This document shows positions 37,832 to 49,474 of a stretch of DNA of 64,000 nucleotides, piece by piece; the stretch's first letter is position 1; each line of letters starts with the position of its first letter. The notes beneath the pieces are model-generated. The model saw only the letters and a program-made list of their open reading frames with translations. It did not search any database and was not told the DNA's origin. Source of the stretch: Cenococcum geophilum 1.58. Its lineage: Eukaryota > Ascomycota > Dothideomycetes > Gloniales > Gloniaceae. The translations under genes and the position numbers were made by a program. The stretch lies in the NCBI GenBank assembly GCA_001692895.1, contig KV748185.1:3046096-3110095 (forward strand), in the 5' to 3' direction.

Positions 37832-39097
37832 TGCTTAGCCGAAATCTAATACACCACTTTTTATTAGCAATCCACATACTATAATCATGTCTAATAAATA
37901 TAAAACTGAAGAGAAGCGCGTCTAAGATGCAATTAATTACAAAAATCGACATCCTAGGTTATTACTTAAGATATATGCTAATGAATTCGACGCGCTATAT
38001 AAACATGTTATAGCGCGTTATAAGGGCGTGCAAAGCAAGATGCAGAGGCCAGGAAGTAATAAGAAGCTTAATTCTATATAGGAGTAGATGCTTCTAGCAT
38101 ATATTAAGCGCATAAATCATATAGGAACTTATACCTTAATCTATTAGGTCCACGCTGCCGCTAAGCGCATCCTTATCCTCTACGCCCAACCTAGCACCAA
38201 GCCCGCCTCTCTTAAACGCGACTAGACTAAGAACTTTATTAAACAATATAAAGAAATACTCTATAAGGTTAGATAAAAACCTATAGAGGTAAAACAAGCT
38301 GCTTTAAACAATTTAAATAAGATAGCAAAGTGGTATATGTTATATAAGGACATTAAGGCAAAATACGGCATACTTCTATACGATAAATACAACTTTAACA
38401 AGTCTAGGTTTCGCATTAGGATAGGTAGCGCGCAGTGGATTATAACGCGAGTTTTAGATAATAAAAGATTGCACTTAGCAAGTAAGACAAACCGCGATTT
38501 TACTTTAGTGTTAGAGGCTATATCTAGTAATAGTGTTACGCTTAATCCGGCGGTTATTATTAAAGGTGCCTAAATTATGCACTAATACCTTAATAATATA
38601 GATATACCAGATGGGTATATACTAGGTGCATAAAAAAGAGGCTACTTAAACGACGATCTCGCGTTTAAATAGATTTAGCACTTTAATAAGCAGAGCGCAC
38701 GTCAACAGATAGGCGCGCATTAACTGCTATTACTTAACGGCTACGGATCGTACCTTACGATGGAGCTAGCTTAATATTATAAAGAAAGGAACATTTATCT
38801 TTTAGCACTTCTGGCCTATACAAGCCACTTTCTACAACCTCTTAATGTGGTGTTATTCCAGCTGTATAAGCACCACCATTAATATACTATTAAGATGGCC
38901 GTCTAAACGGGCTGTATAAACTTTAATATCATTAAGTTCCTATACGCTCTATACTATATTTAGGTCGCTATATTTAAACCCATATCTATTAAATCGGCAT
39001 AGGAGAAAGCTAGCCTTATTCTATATAATCCTAAGCTTATTTTAACCAAGTTATAATACTAAACTGCTATTATACGCCTATCTATACCCCTACCTAT

Positions 39098-39284
39098 TGT
39101 TACGGCTCGTATAAATGCCTTTAAACCAAAGCTTATAGAATGCTATATTACGAAGATACTAAGCTAAGGAGCAGAAGAAGGTCGAGGAAAGGATACGTCT
39201 ATATATACGAGCCAAGTCTCCAAGCAAGCCCCTAACTAGGCTGCATATAGACGTCGCATAGGGCGGTGCCCTAGCGCCGTTACA
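39098..39284. repeat. LARD-like element, left LTR
   Basis: This 187-bp repeat differs from the right copy at about eleven positions, all transitions. The two ends of the LTR also form a short imperfect inverted repeat (TGTTACGGC / GCCGTTACA). Confidence 0.88.
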
Positions 39285-39404
39285 TCACCCCCCTCTTCCA
39301 AAAAAGCCTGCCCTTAGGCTTTAGCCCCTCGTAGAGAAGAAAGAGAAAAGAAAAAAAATCTTACATCTAGCGCTTAATCGCGATGCTAGTTAATATAGGA
39401 CTTA

Positions 39405-42400
39405 CAGCAGTCCTATAGCTCCTACTGCTGCGAGGTATATTACTATACCTAGTTAATATAGGGCAGGCAGCCGTCCTATAGCTCCTGCTACAGCGAGGGG
39501 TCTATTGCTAGGAGCCCTCCGTTAGTCATCATTCCTCCTCCCTCCTCCTAAAACTCCGGTACCTCCTAGCTATACTCTCCCCCCTTTTATTATAGCGCGC
39601 CCCAAGCCATAAAAAAAGCCCCCCTAGTCCCCCTCTTAGAAAAGTAGGCGTAAAGGTTTAATAAGGGTGGGAGGGTTAGGGAGTTACTCGCATGCATATC
39701 GGCATAAGTTCTTATTTGTTTAGTAGCAGTACAGTACTAGCAACGGGTCGTTCGGGTAGCAGTATAATACTAGTAATAGGGTCGTATTCTAGGGAGTAAA
39801 GCTCTACCTAGTTATATTTAGGTCATAGGCGTATTAGCATAACAGGTTATTAGGGTATAGTTCCGCAAGTATATTAGTATAGTATCTTATCAGTGGTAGT
39901 TCGCAGGCGTATTGGCGCGGTAACTTATTAGGATTATAGTAGTACGGTGCTAGTAACGGGCCGTATTTTAGGGAGTAAAGCTCTACCTTATATATAGGTG
40001 TTACCGTAGGCAAAGTAGTAAAAGTCGGTTGGCTGCAGGCAGAGCAGCAAGGGTTAGCTAGCTACTAATAAAGTAGTAAGGGTTAGTCGGCTGTAGGTAG
40101 AGCAGCAAGGGTCTATTATAATAGTAGGCATATTAGCGCTATTATTTAGTTAGGTTTGCATTTAAATTATATTTAGGTATTATTTAAATCGCATTTAGGT
40201 CGCAGGCGGATTATAGGCGTAATAGCACAATCGGTCTGTCGGTTAGACTATAGGCGTAGCAGCACAGTTATTATTAGGTTATAATAGCAGGTATATTAGC
40301 GCTATTATTATCTAGTTAGTTAGCTATAGGTAAAGTAGCAAGGTATTATCTAGTTAGGTAGTAGTACGGTACTAGCGTTAGGTAGTAATAGTAGGTCGAA
40401 CATTTAAAGCTTAATCTATTAGTTAGCTAGTAAATCGCAGGCATATTAGTATAATTAGTCGGTCGGGTATATATTTAAATTATATTTAGGTTGCATTTAA
40501 ATCGCATTTGGATCGCAGGCGTATTAGCGTAATTATTTAATTAGTTAGCTGTAGGCAGAGCAGTAAGGTATCAGTTCTTATAGCAGTATAGTGCTAGTAT
40601 TAGGTAGTAATAGTAGGTTAAGTATAGAGCTTATCTATTAATAGGTCGTAGTTCCATAGGCGTATTAGCGCGAAGCTTATTAATTTAGGTAGTAGTATAG
40701 TGCTAGCAGTGGGGTCATATTTTAAGGGGCAAAGCTCTCCCTTATATACAGTTATTACTATAGGCAGAGCAGTAAAAGTCGGTTATAGACTATAGGTAGA
40801 GTAGTAATAGTCTATTATAGTGCTATAAGCAAGGCAGTAGAAGATAGTTTGCCGTAGGCAGAGCAGCGGAGGTTAAATTAGTATTAGCTATAGGTAGAGC
40901 AGCTAGAGTTAATTATAGTACTGCGAGCAAGGTAGTAAGGTATTAGTTAGCTATAGGCGAAGTAGTAGATATTAATAGTAATGCTATAAATAGAGTAGTA
41001 GAAGGTTAATTAGGTTACTACAGGTAGAGTAATAGGTGGTTTATTATAATAGCAGTACAGTATAAGCATTAAGTGGTAATAGTCGGTTAAATATTTAAAG
41101 CTCGGTCTATTAGCTAGTTAATAGATCGTAGGCATAATAACACAATTATTAGTTAATAGATTGTAGGCGTAACGGCGCAATCGTTGTCGTAGTAATATAT
41201 AATAGTAGTTATATCGGCATAATTATCTCATTTGTAGATCACGGGCGTATCAGCGCGATCGTTTAGTTATTAGACTATAGGCGTAGAGGTACAGTCATTG
41301 TTAGGTTAGCGTAGGGCATATAGCCGTCCTACTGCTGCAAGGGGTATATATCGCTAGGAGCCCTCCGTAGTTATTATTCCTCCTAGAACTTTAGGACCTC
41401 CTTAGCTCTACTACCCCCTCCTTTAATATAGCGCGCCCTAAGCTATAGAAAAAAGAAATATAGCTCGCATGCGTATTAGCACAAGCTCTTATCTATTTAG
41501 TAGTAATACTATACTAGCATCCAATAGTAGATAGCAGGCGTATCGGCGCTATTATTAGTTAATTAATCGCAGGTATAACGGCACAATTAGTTAATTGGTT
41601 TGCATTTAAATCGCGTTTAAATCACATTTAGATCACAGGTATAACGGCGCAATTATTATCTAGTTCGTCCAAATTAATTTTATTGTTAAAGCTTACACAG
41701 CTTAGTATTAACCTCATTATTAGAGTGTATAAATACTTAAGGTAAAGCTTATATAACTCAGTATTAACTATAGTCGTTCCTTAGTATACATAGCTTAGTG
41801 TCAGTTAAAAAGGATTACCATAGGTAGAGAAGAAGATGATTAAATCGGTCAGGGAGGCAGTCAATCGTCAACAAACTCATACGGTCGTTATCAAAGTTGT
41901 AGTTTGTATCGCAGGTATATCGGCACAATGGTTGGTTAGGTTCGCATTTAAATTGTGTTTAGGTCGCATTCAAATCGCATTCGGATCGCAGGCGTAACGG
42001 CACAATCCGTCTGTCAGTTTCTTAAGGTCTACTATTAATTAGTAGGTAGTTCAAGACGTTGTTAGTTATTTAAAGGTACGCTATAGAGTTAACAGGCGTA
42101 TTCAAATACTTAGATTTAATTAAGGATATCGCTATAAGTAACAGATATCTAGGATTAATTAAGAACTTATAGGAATACTATTATAACTTAGCATATCAAA
42201 TCATTATTAGAGGTATTAAAAGAGGTATTAAGAGGGTACGTGTTAATATTTTAATTCTTATTAGAGGGTTAAAGGTATTAAAAAAAGAGTGCGCTTTAAT
42301 ATTTGAGCATAGTCGTATAAGGGTAAGCTATTATATAGCGTTCAATTTAATAAAATGCTATTAGAGAGCAGATTCACATATTATTATTTAAGAAGGACTG

Positions 42401-42900
42401 CTATTAAGTAGTAGGTAGTTTAAGGGTAGTTAATAAATAGTATCAAAAGCGTATATACTAAGGCGTATATATTAATATTTCGATTCTTATTAACAATTAG
42501 CAAGATATGCTTTTATAATAGTAGGCTATCTCATTCATAAAAGGTCGTATAAAAGGCTATTAAGAGAAACGCGTTAATAGTTTATAAGAGGTTATAAAGA
42601 TAAATAGGCTTATCTGCAGAGCTATTAGGGAGTACTATAAATTGGAATAATTCTCCTAATCTATTCTCCTAATTAAGAGTGCTATAAATTACTTAAATTC
42701 TCCCCTAGGTTCCTAGTACCCCTATATATAGAATATAGATATATTTAGCCGTAAGATCAAGGGACTACCTAGGTCGATAGTAAGGTTCGGGTTAATTACA
42801 TACAGTAGTTATTAATAAGAACTCAACGGGTATCTATAAGGGCGTTTATAGATAAGTTAGAGAGTTATATTACAGGCATATCGGCGCAACAGGTTATCGG
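39405..42900. repeat. Internal repeat modules of the LARD-like element
   Basis: A module of about 20 bp, roughly atcgcaggcgtaacggcgca with variants, recurs at least fifteen times, for instance near 39900, 40200, 40510, 40650, 41165, 41245, 41530, 41570, 41630, 41910, 41985 and 42870. A second module (ctgtaggcagagcagcaagg) recurs near 40030, 40090, 40545, 40770 and 40855. A block with a gtagtacggtgctag core plus gggagtaaagctctacc lies near 39720, 39946 and 40692. The segment 39440-39730 is repeated at 41297-41520. No frame is conserved. Confidence 0.75.
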
Positions 42901-43038
42901 GTTTAGGGTTTTAGGGTAGTAGTACGGTGCTAGTAAGTCCTTCCTAATTAATTTTATCTCTCCTCATACAGCTTAGTATTAATTAGGGTGGTTATCGCAG
43001 TATAGTCTATGCCAGAGGATACGGGTAGGATTTGTTCC

Positions 43039-43180
43039 AGAGGACTTCGCGGATAACATGCACCTACCGCCCAATAGCACGGCGCGGGTCATAAGTTAGC
43101 TCGTCTTAGCCGTCGGCCCAAACCTAATATATATTAGAGGACTTCGCGGACAATATACACCTACCGCCCAATAGCACGGC
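43039..43180. repeat. Two 45-bp direct copies near the right end of the LARD-like element
   Basis: Units at 43039-43083 and 43136-43180 share agaggacttcgcgg at their start and ctaccgcccaatagcacggc at their end. They lie 97 bp apart, with differences that are mostly transitions. Confidence 0.75.
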
Positions 43181-43587
43181 TTAGATTATGTCTCGGCTTA
43201 TCTTAGCCAACACTACAGGATCAGTACTAGGCTTAGTAACAGGATCACTATATCGTTCTCCGCAATACTAGGCTAAGTCCCAACCAAGGTCATCTCTATA
43301 GCTCGTACAACTCTATATCAGTTAAAAAGGTCAGGGGGGTAAGATATTCTTACTTTCTCAGGCAGTCGTCCTTATCCACAGGAGACCTTCTAGCTGCTTA
43401 AATACCGGCTCCTAGTATTAATAATAGCGACTTAACGCGTTAATAACGCGCAGCTAGGGGTGTTCAACGCGTGTCCCCTTAGAACACGCGGAACGGGGGT
43501 AGGAGATTATCCAGGCCTTCTTAGGCGAGGTAAAGAGGGAGCTTCAAAACAAATAAAGTCCCCCCCAGGTAGGTAAGCTTAGTATAA

Positions 43588-43774
43588 TGTTACAGCTCGT
43601 ACAAATGCCTCTAAACCGAAGCTTGTAGAATGCTGTATTACGAAGATACTAAGCTAAGGAGCAGAAGAAGGTCGAGGAAAGGATACGTCTATATACACGA
43701 GCCAAGTCTCCAAGCGAGCCCCTAACTAGGCTACATGTAGACGTCGCATAGGGCGGTGCCCCAGCGCCGTTACA
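43588..43774. repeat. LARD-like element, right LTR
   Basis: This 187-bp LTR is followed by cctac, which returns to the transposase reading frame. It has fewer C-to-T/G-to-A changes than the left copy at most differing sites. Confidence 0.88.
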
Positions 43775-43968
43775 CCTACAACACTAATTATCCAGCCACT
43801 ATTGCAGCCTGCGCCCCTCCGGACGCCTATAACACTAAGATCTATTTCTTAAGCTATTAGCGAGCTTCGCAATTACGTATATAGATAGGACGTAAGGTAC
43901 TAGGGCCCGTTATACAAGCTTATAAAGGGTGCTAGTATTAATGCCACGCTTCGCGCGTTAGCTAAGGA

Positions 43969-44395
43969 TATTACAAACGCTTTAAGTACAATGCTATAAC
44001 TACTTAGAGAAGAGTTAGAAGAAGCTAGTTAGTTAATATAGGCACGGTCTAGGATAGAACCCGTGGAACTATATAATAAAGAATGGTAAGCGAGTTATAT
44101 AATATTATACGCAGTATACATAGTATATACGGTGTATATCTATATATAACACGTATAACACATATATTACGTATAAGGAGGATTTTATAGGAGTACGGTT
44201 GTATATTTAAGGACCCTTAGTTCCTACCTAGATAGTTCCTTCCTTATAGTAATTCTTAGAATATAATTAGAGTTAATCTATTAGGCAACTACTCCACTAG
44301 TTATTATTACGTTATTAACTACTATCTTTATATTTTCTATATACTTAGCCCATTAACAGAACCTATTATAGTTCCTACTATAAGGTTCTATTATA
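43969..44395 (+). repeat. Gypsy-4 5' LTR
   Basis: This 427-bp LTR runs from tattacaaacgc (mutated TGTTACGAACGC) to ttctattata. It contains a variable run of tatacgcag/tatacatag units (44105-44145). The sequence just inside (taattactactatag) is not a recognisable tRNA-primer site. Confidence 0.9.
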
Positions 44396-44441
44396 TAATT
44401 ACTACTATAGTTACGGTATTAAATACAGGAAGTTAAATAAT

Positions 44442-47400
44442 ATGCTACTAAAAGCAGCCACTATAACGCTATTAACGGCGGCAACTACTTTAAGGTTAGG
44501 GGGTAATACTAATATAGCGGACACTAACTTGCAACAACCTATAACGGTAGAATAATTATAGGAAATAGTTAACTAGTTAATAGAAAATAATATAGCACTT
44601 AAAAATAAGATTAATAGGATAGGCGTAGCAAAGGTTAAGTTACCATTAATTAAAAGATTCTTAGAAAAGAGATTAAAGCTTAAAGGATTCCTTATATAAA
44701 TATACTTTAAGGTAGTATAGGAGGGAGTAAAGCTAGCAATATCTATAGATTAAATAGCGTATATAGGACTATTCTTAATAAAAAGGGCACTTAAATAGTT
44801 TAAGCCTTACCTTATAGAAATATAGGTAAACGGAATAATAACTATAAACTAAGAAGTACGGTTTATATTTTTAAGCTAGAACGGATTTATAGAATAACTT
44901 ATATAAATATTTGGAGACCTAAAGGTAATAACTATAGCGGAAAGAAAACTCTAAGATATTATATAGTGAACCTTAGTAATTAAGTATATAATATAGTTTT
45001 AAATATTAGTAATATAAGTTAAATAGAATAATAAGGCGCTTATAGCATAGTATAAATAGGGACTTAAGGCTAAAGTTTAGGATATAATTATTCTAATAAA
45101 AGATATAAATACCCTAAGGGAATTAATAGATTAAGTAATAAAGATTAATAATAGGATCTACTAAAGGAAACAGACTAAGAAAGGTTAGGATAGAGTTTTA
45201 TAGTTATATAAGATATAGAGTATATAATAACTAAAGCTAAGTTAGAAACTATAGTATAGCGTAGAGCTAATAGACCTAAGTAGTACTAAAGAAACCTATA
45301 AGAGATAAAGTAAAAAACTATAAAAACCTAAAGGTTAAGGATTAAGTAATTATAGAACTAAGGAGTATAAGCTAAACTAAGGATCTTAATAGCAGAAGAT
45401 ATTTAAGCGGACTCTATAGCAAAAGTAATAGTTTAAAGATAGAGCTTATATAAATTATAGAAAATAGGGTTATTTTACTAAAGACTATAGAAGTAGTTAG
45501 AGTTATTATATAGTAAAGGGAACTAGACTAATAATATATAACACATATATATAGAAAGATAACAGTGCACTATAAGGAATAAAAGAATATTTAATTAGAA
45601 GTTTTACGTTTTATTATAATAACATATACTAAATTTATAAAGACGCTAAGTATAGTATAAGCTATTAGCTATAGGAGCTAGAGTTAAAAGGACTTAAAGG
45701 AACTAAAAAGTTAGATAAAAATAAGATTAACTCTATAAGCTAGATTAAGATATTATAGTAATATATAGATAATAATTAGTAATAATAATAATAGAGTTAA
45801 AGTACTTATTAATTAATAGTAATAAAGATAGTAAAGGAACTAATTAGGGGTATCTAAACTTTAATAACGCAATAGAAGTAGAGACTAAGACCACTATAAA
45901 GTAAGGTTTAATAACGGGTATTATAACACCGTTAAATACGGCATCTATTACTTTATAAGACGGAAGGAGTAATATCTAAAAATAATTAAGTAAGCAGATA
46001 ACTACTAGTGCTAGCTTACCACTTAATAAAGGTAAAAGGCTATAGGCTTAAGATTTTTAAAACAAGATAAAAGATAACTAAGATTCTTAAGATAAAATAA
46101 GGCATGTTTAAGGACCTATAATAGATAAAAACTAATAGGATAAAGCAACGGCTTAGTTTAGTAATATATAAATGAGCTTAGGATAAAGTTTCCTAAAAGT
46201 ATAAAACTGTTAAGATAAGATAAGTAAGATTTAAAACTCTTAAAACAAGATAAAAATACTAATAAAGTTTAGTTAGACTAAGGCTAGAGCTAAGCTTAAG
46301 TTAGAAGTAAGCTTAGGGTTAAAGAATCTAAGGGATTAAGAATTTAGAGTATAAATTAGGATACCTATAAGTAAGAGGTAAGGAGCTTTTTTATAGATTA
46401 GAGAATCTATAGTGTAAATAGTAATTAGACTAGGAGATAAATATATAGACCTAAAAGACTTACTAGGTAAATATAGTATTTAACCTAAAGATTAAAAAGT
46501 TAATACGGCAATTAAGAAGTAAGAGAACTTTAAAGATTTAATTATAAGACGTAAATAATAAGAAACTATAGATAAGTTTAGAGCAAAAATCCTTATATAG
46601 CAAGAAAAAAAACTAAATATAAAATCTAGTATACTAGGTTATATAAGGGATAGAGCACTTATATAAAGAATTACTAATAGGCTAAGAATAGGTATATTAA
46701 GAGCTAAGTAGCTTACCAAACTAGAAAATAAAGAAGATTTAGGGATTTTAACTAGGTTTGAAGAATAATATATAAAAGGCTATTATAATGTAGTAATAAG
46801 AAGATACTTCTTTACGGATAGACTATATATACTCTAGCAGCTATACTAAAAGTAGTATAGGCAACAATATAATAACAAGTAGAAAGATTTCTATATATAG
46901 TTAAATAAAAAAGTTATTTAAGACTACCTAATTACGGAAAAAGTAATAAATTATATTAAGGGAGCCCTAATTATAATATTAAAGGATCTAAAGGAATAAT
47001 TAGAGGACTAGAGAAGTAAAAGATATATCTTAGTACCTGTAAATAAAGCTATAACGTTTAGATTAATATAATAAAGGTTTAAACTTAAGGATAAAGATAA
47101 GCTAAAAGTTAACTTAAAGTACCTAGTATACTATACGCTATTATAGATTGCATGCGTAAATAATATATGCAAAATATATAAGAATCTAAAGAAAAAGAAT
47201 TAGAAATACCCTATAAGGATATACTAGATAATAGATAAATAATAGTATAGAAATACTAAGTATATATACGGCTGGCATCTAGCAAAAGTCTAAAAGAAAG
47301 GAGATTTAATACTTTAACCAGGAAGATTCCTTATAGAAGAATACTTAGATAAATAATAGTAGTAGGAATGCCTAAAAAATACGTATTTATAGTATATTAA

Positions 47401-49443
47401 AAATAAGAAATAAACTAGGTATTAGCTAAAGAATAAGCTAAGCGTAATAGGATTAAGTAGCTAATAGTTAGGAAAAGTAGAGGCCTATAGGACTAAAGGG
47501 AGCTAGTAGTAAAGCCTTAGACCCTTAAAGGAATTTAAGAATAATACCTAAACCTAAAAGTTAATTAGCAAGATTAATAGTTTAAAGTATTAGTAGATAG
47601 TAGAGCGATATAAAACTATATCTTATTAATAGCAGTTAAAAGGATAGGGCTACTATATAGGTAAAAAGAGCACCCTTATTTATTAGTAACAATTTTAGGA
47701 GATCTAATAGCCTATAGAGGAGGTATTATTAATCTTAAAATAGGACTAATTTAAATAACTATTAAAGGGAGATAAGTTAAGATGTCTTTTAATATATTAC
47801 TATTAGGGAATAATAAGGCAGTATTAGGAATACCTTAGTTATAAGAATATAATCTAAAGATTAATTAGATTACTAGTTAAATTAATATTAGAGATACTTA
47901 ACGCTATAAAATACGACAATAAACTAAGTTAGTATAGTATTAAATTAAAGCGATATATAAGGAGACTAATTAGGGATTAAGTTAAGTACTAAAGAGATAC
48001 TATAAGTATAGTAAGAAACTATAGTTACTAAAAAGCGAAAAGCTATTAAAATATATAGCATGGGACTATAAGATAGAGTTAGAACTAGAAATAAGTTTAA
48101 GGTTTTACCTAACTTATAAGTTAACAGAAAAAGAGTTATAGGTACTTAAGGAGTTTATCTAGGAAAATCTTTAAAAGGGATATATTAAACTATTGTAGTT
48201 ATTAGCAGAATATCTAGTACTATTCGTACTAAAGAAGAATAGAAAACTTAGGCTATGTATTAACTATAAATAGTTAAACAGCATTACTTAGAAGGATAGA
48301 TATCTTTTACCCTTAATTAATAAAATCTAAGATATAATTAGTAATATATAAATCTTTATAAAGATAGATCTAAGATAGGCGTACTATTAGATTAGGATTA
48401 AGGAAGGCAATAAATAAAAGGCAGCCTTTAGGTTAAAGAAAGGACTATATAAACTACTAGTTATATAATTTAGGCTTATAAATATACTAGTAATATTTTA
48501 GAAGCGTATTAACAATATATTAAGAGAGCACTTAGATGAATTTATTATAGTATATCTTAATAATATTATTATCTACTTAATAAGTAAGGAAGAATATAAA
48601 AAATACGTTAAATGGGTCTTAAAGAGACTACAAGAAAAATAGATGCTAGTAGTGATTAAGAAATACGAGTTCTTTACTAGGAAGACCAATTTTATTAAAT
48701 TTATTATTAAACTAAGCTAACTTAGTATAGATCTAAAGAAGATTAAGGCTATAGTAAATTAGTAAGAACTAGAAAATATAATATAGTTAAGGTTATTTCT
48801 AGGGTTCTATAATTACTATAGAAGGTTTATAGCTTAATAGTTAAAGGATATTAAGCCACTTATAAGATTAATAAAGAAAGAAGAACTATAGGCATAGGGA
48901 GAGGAATAAAAGGAACTATTTAAGAAGATTAAGCAGCTGTTTACCTAGGAGCCAGTTTTTAAGATCTATTAACTATAGCTAGAGATAGTAGTTAAGACGG
49001 ATATATTAGACTATACACTAAAAGTATACTTCCTATAGAAATATTAAGATAGATAGCACCTAGTAGCATATTATAGTTAAAAGATAACACTACTAGAACT
49101 AAACTACAATATCTATAATAAGGAGTTATTAGGTATAGTTATAGTATTAAAGAAATAGAGATTATTTTTATAAGGTATAAAGAAACTATTTATAGTTAAA
49201 ATAGATTATAAGAACCTAATAGGGTTCCTAATAATAAAAGAACTTAATTATAGATAGGTTAGATAGGCGGAGATGCTTATAAAATACCATTTTAAGATTT
49301 AGTATACTAAGGGTATAGAGAACATATAAGTAGATACTCTAAGTAGAAAGGCTAAACTATAAAGCAATAAAAAGCTATTAGGGGCTTTACTGCAAAAGGA
49401 TATAGATAGATTAATTAGGTATAATTATCTAAAGATTATAGTA

Positions 49444-49474
<31 letters not shown>

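Larger units (their letters stand above)
39098..43774. mobile_element. Non-coding LTR element (LARD-like) inside the pogo transposase
   Basis: This 4.7-kb element has 187-bp direct terminal repeats (39098-39284, 43588-43774) that start TGTTAC and end GTTACA. The flanks cctat (39093-39097) and cctac (43775-43779) form a 5-bp TSD with one transition. The 4.3-kb interior has no gag or pol trace; it is built from dispersed short repeats and larger duplicated blocks. It must have been moved by another element's proteins. Whether Gypsy or copia helped is unknown: neither the primer-binding site nor the orientation was identified. It is GC-richer than the gypsy copies. Confidence 0.85.

Noticed and set aside
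39285..43587. CRISPR-like array from the 20-bp repeats in the LARD-like element
   Set aside because: Spacing is irregular, repeats are degenerate, the genome is eukaryotic, and the array lies between LTRs.
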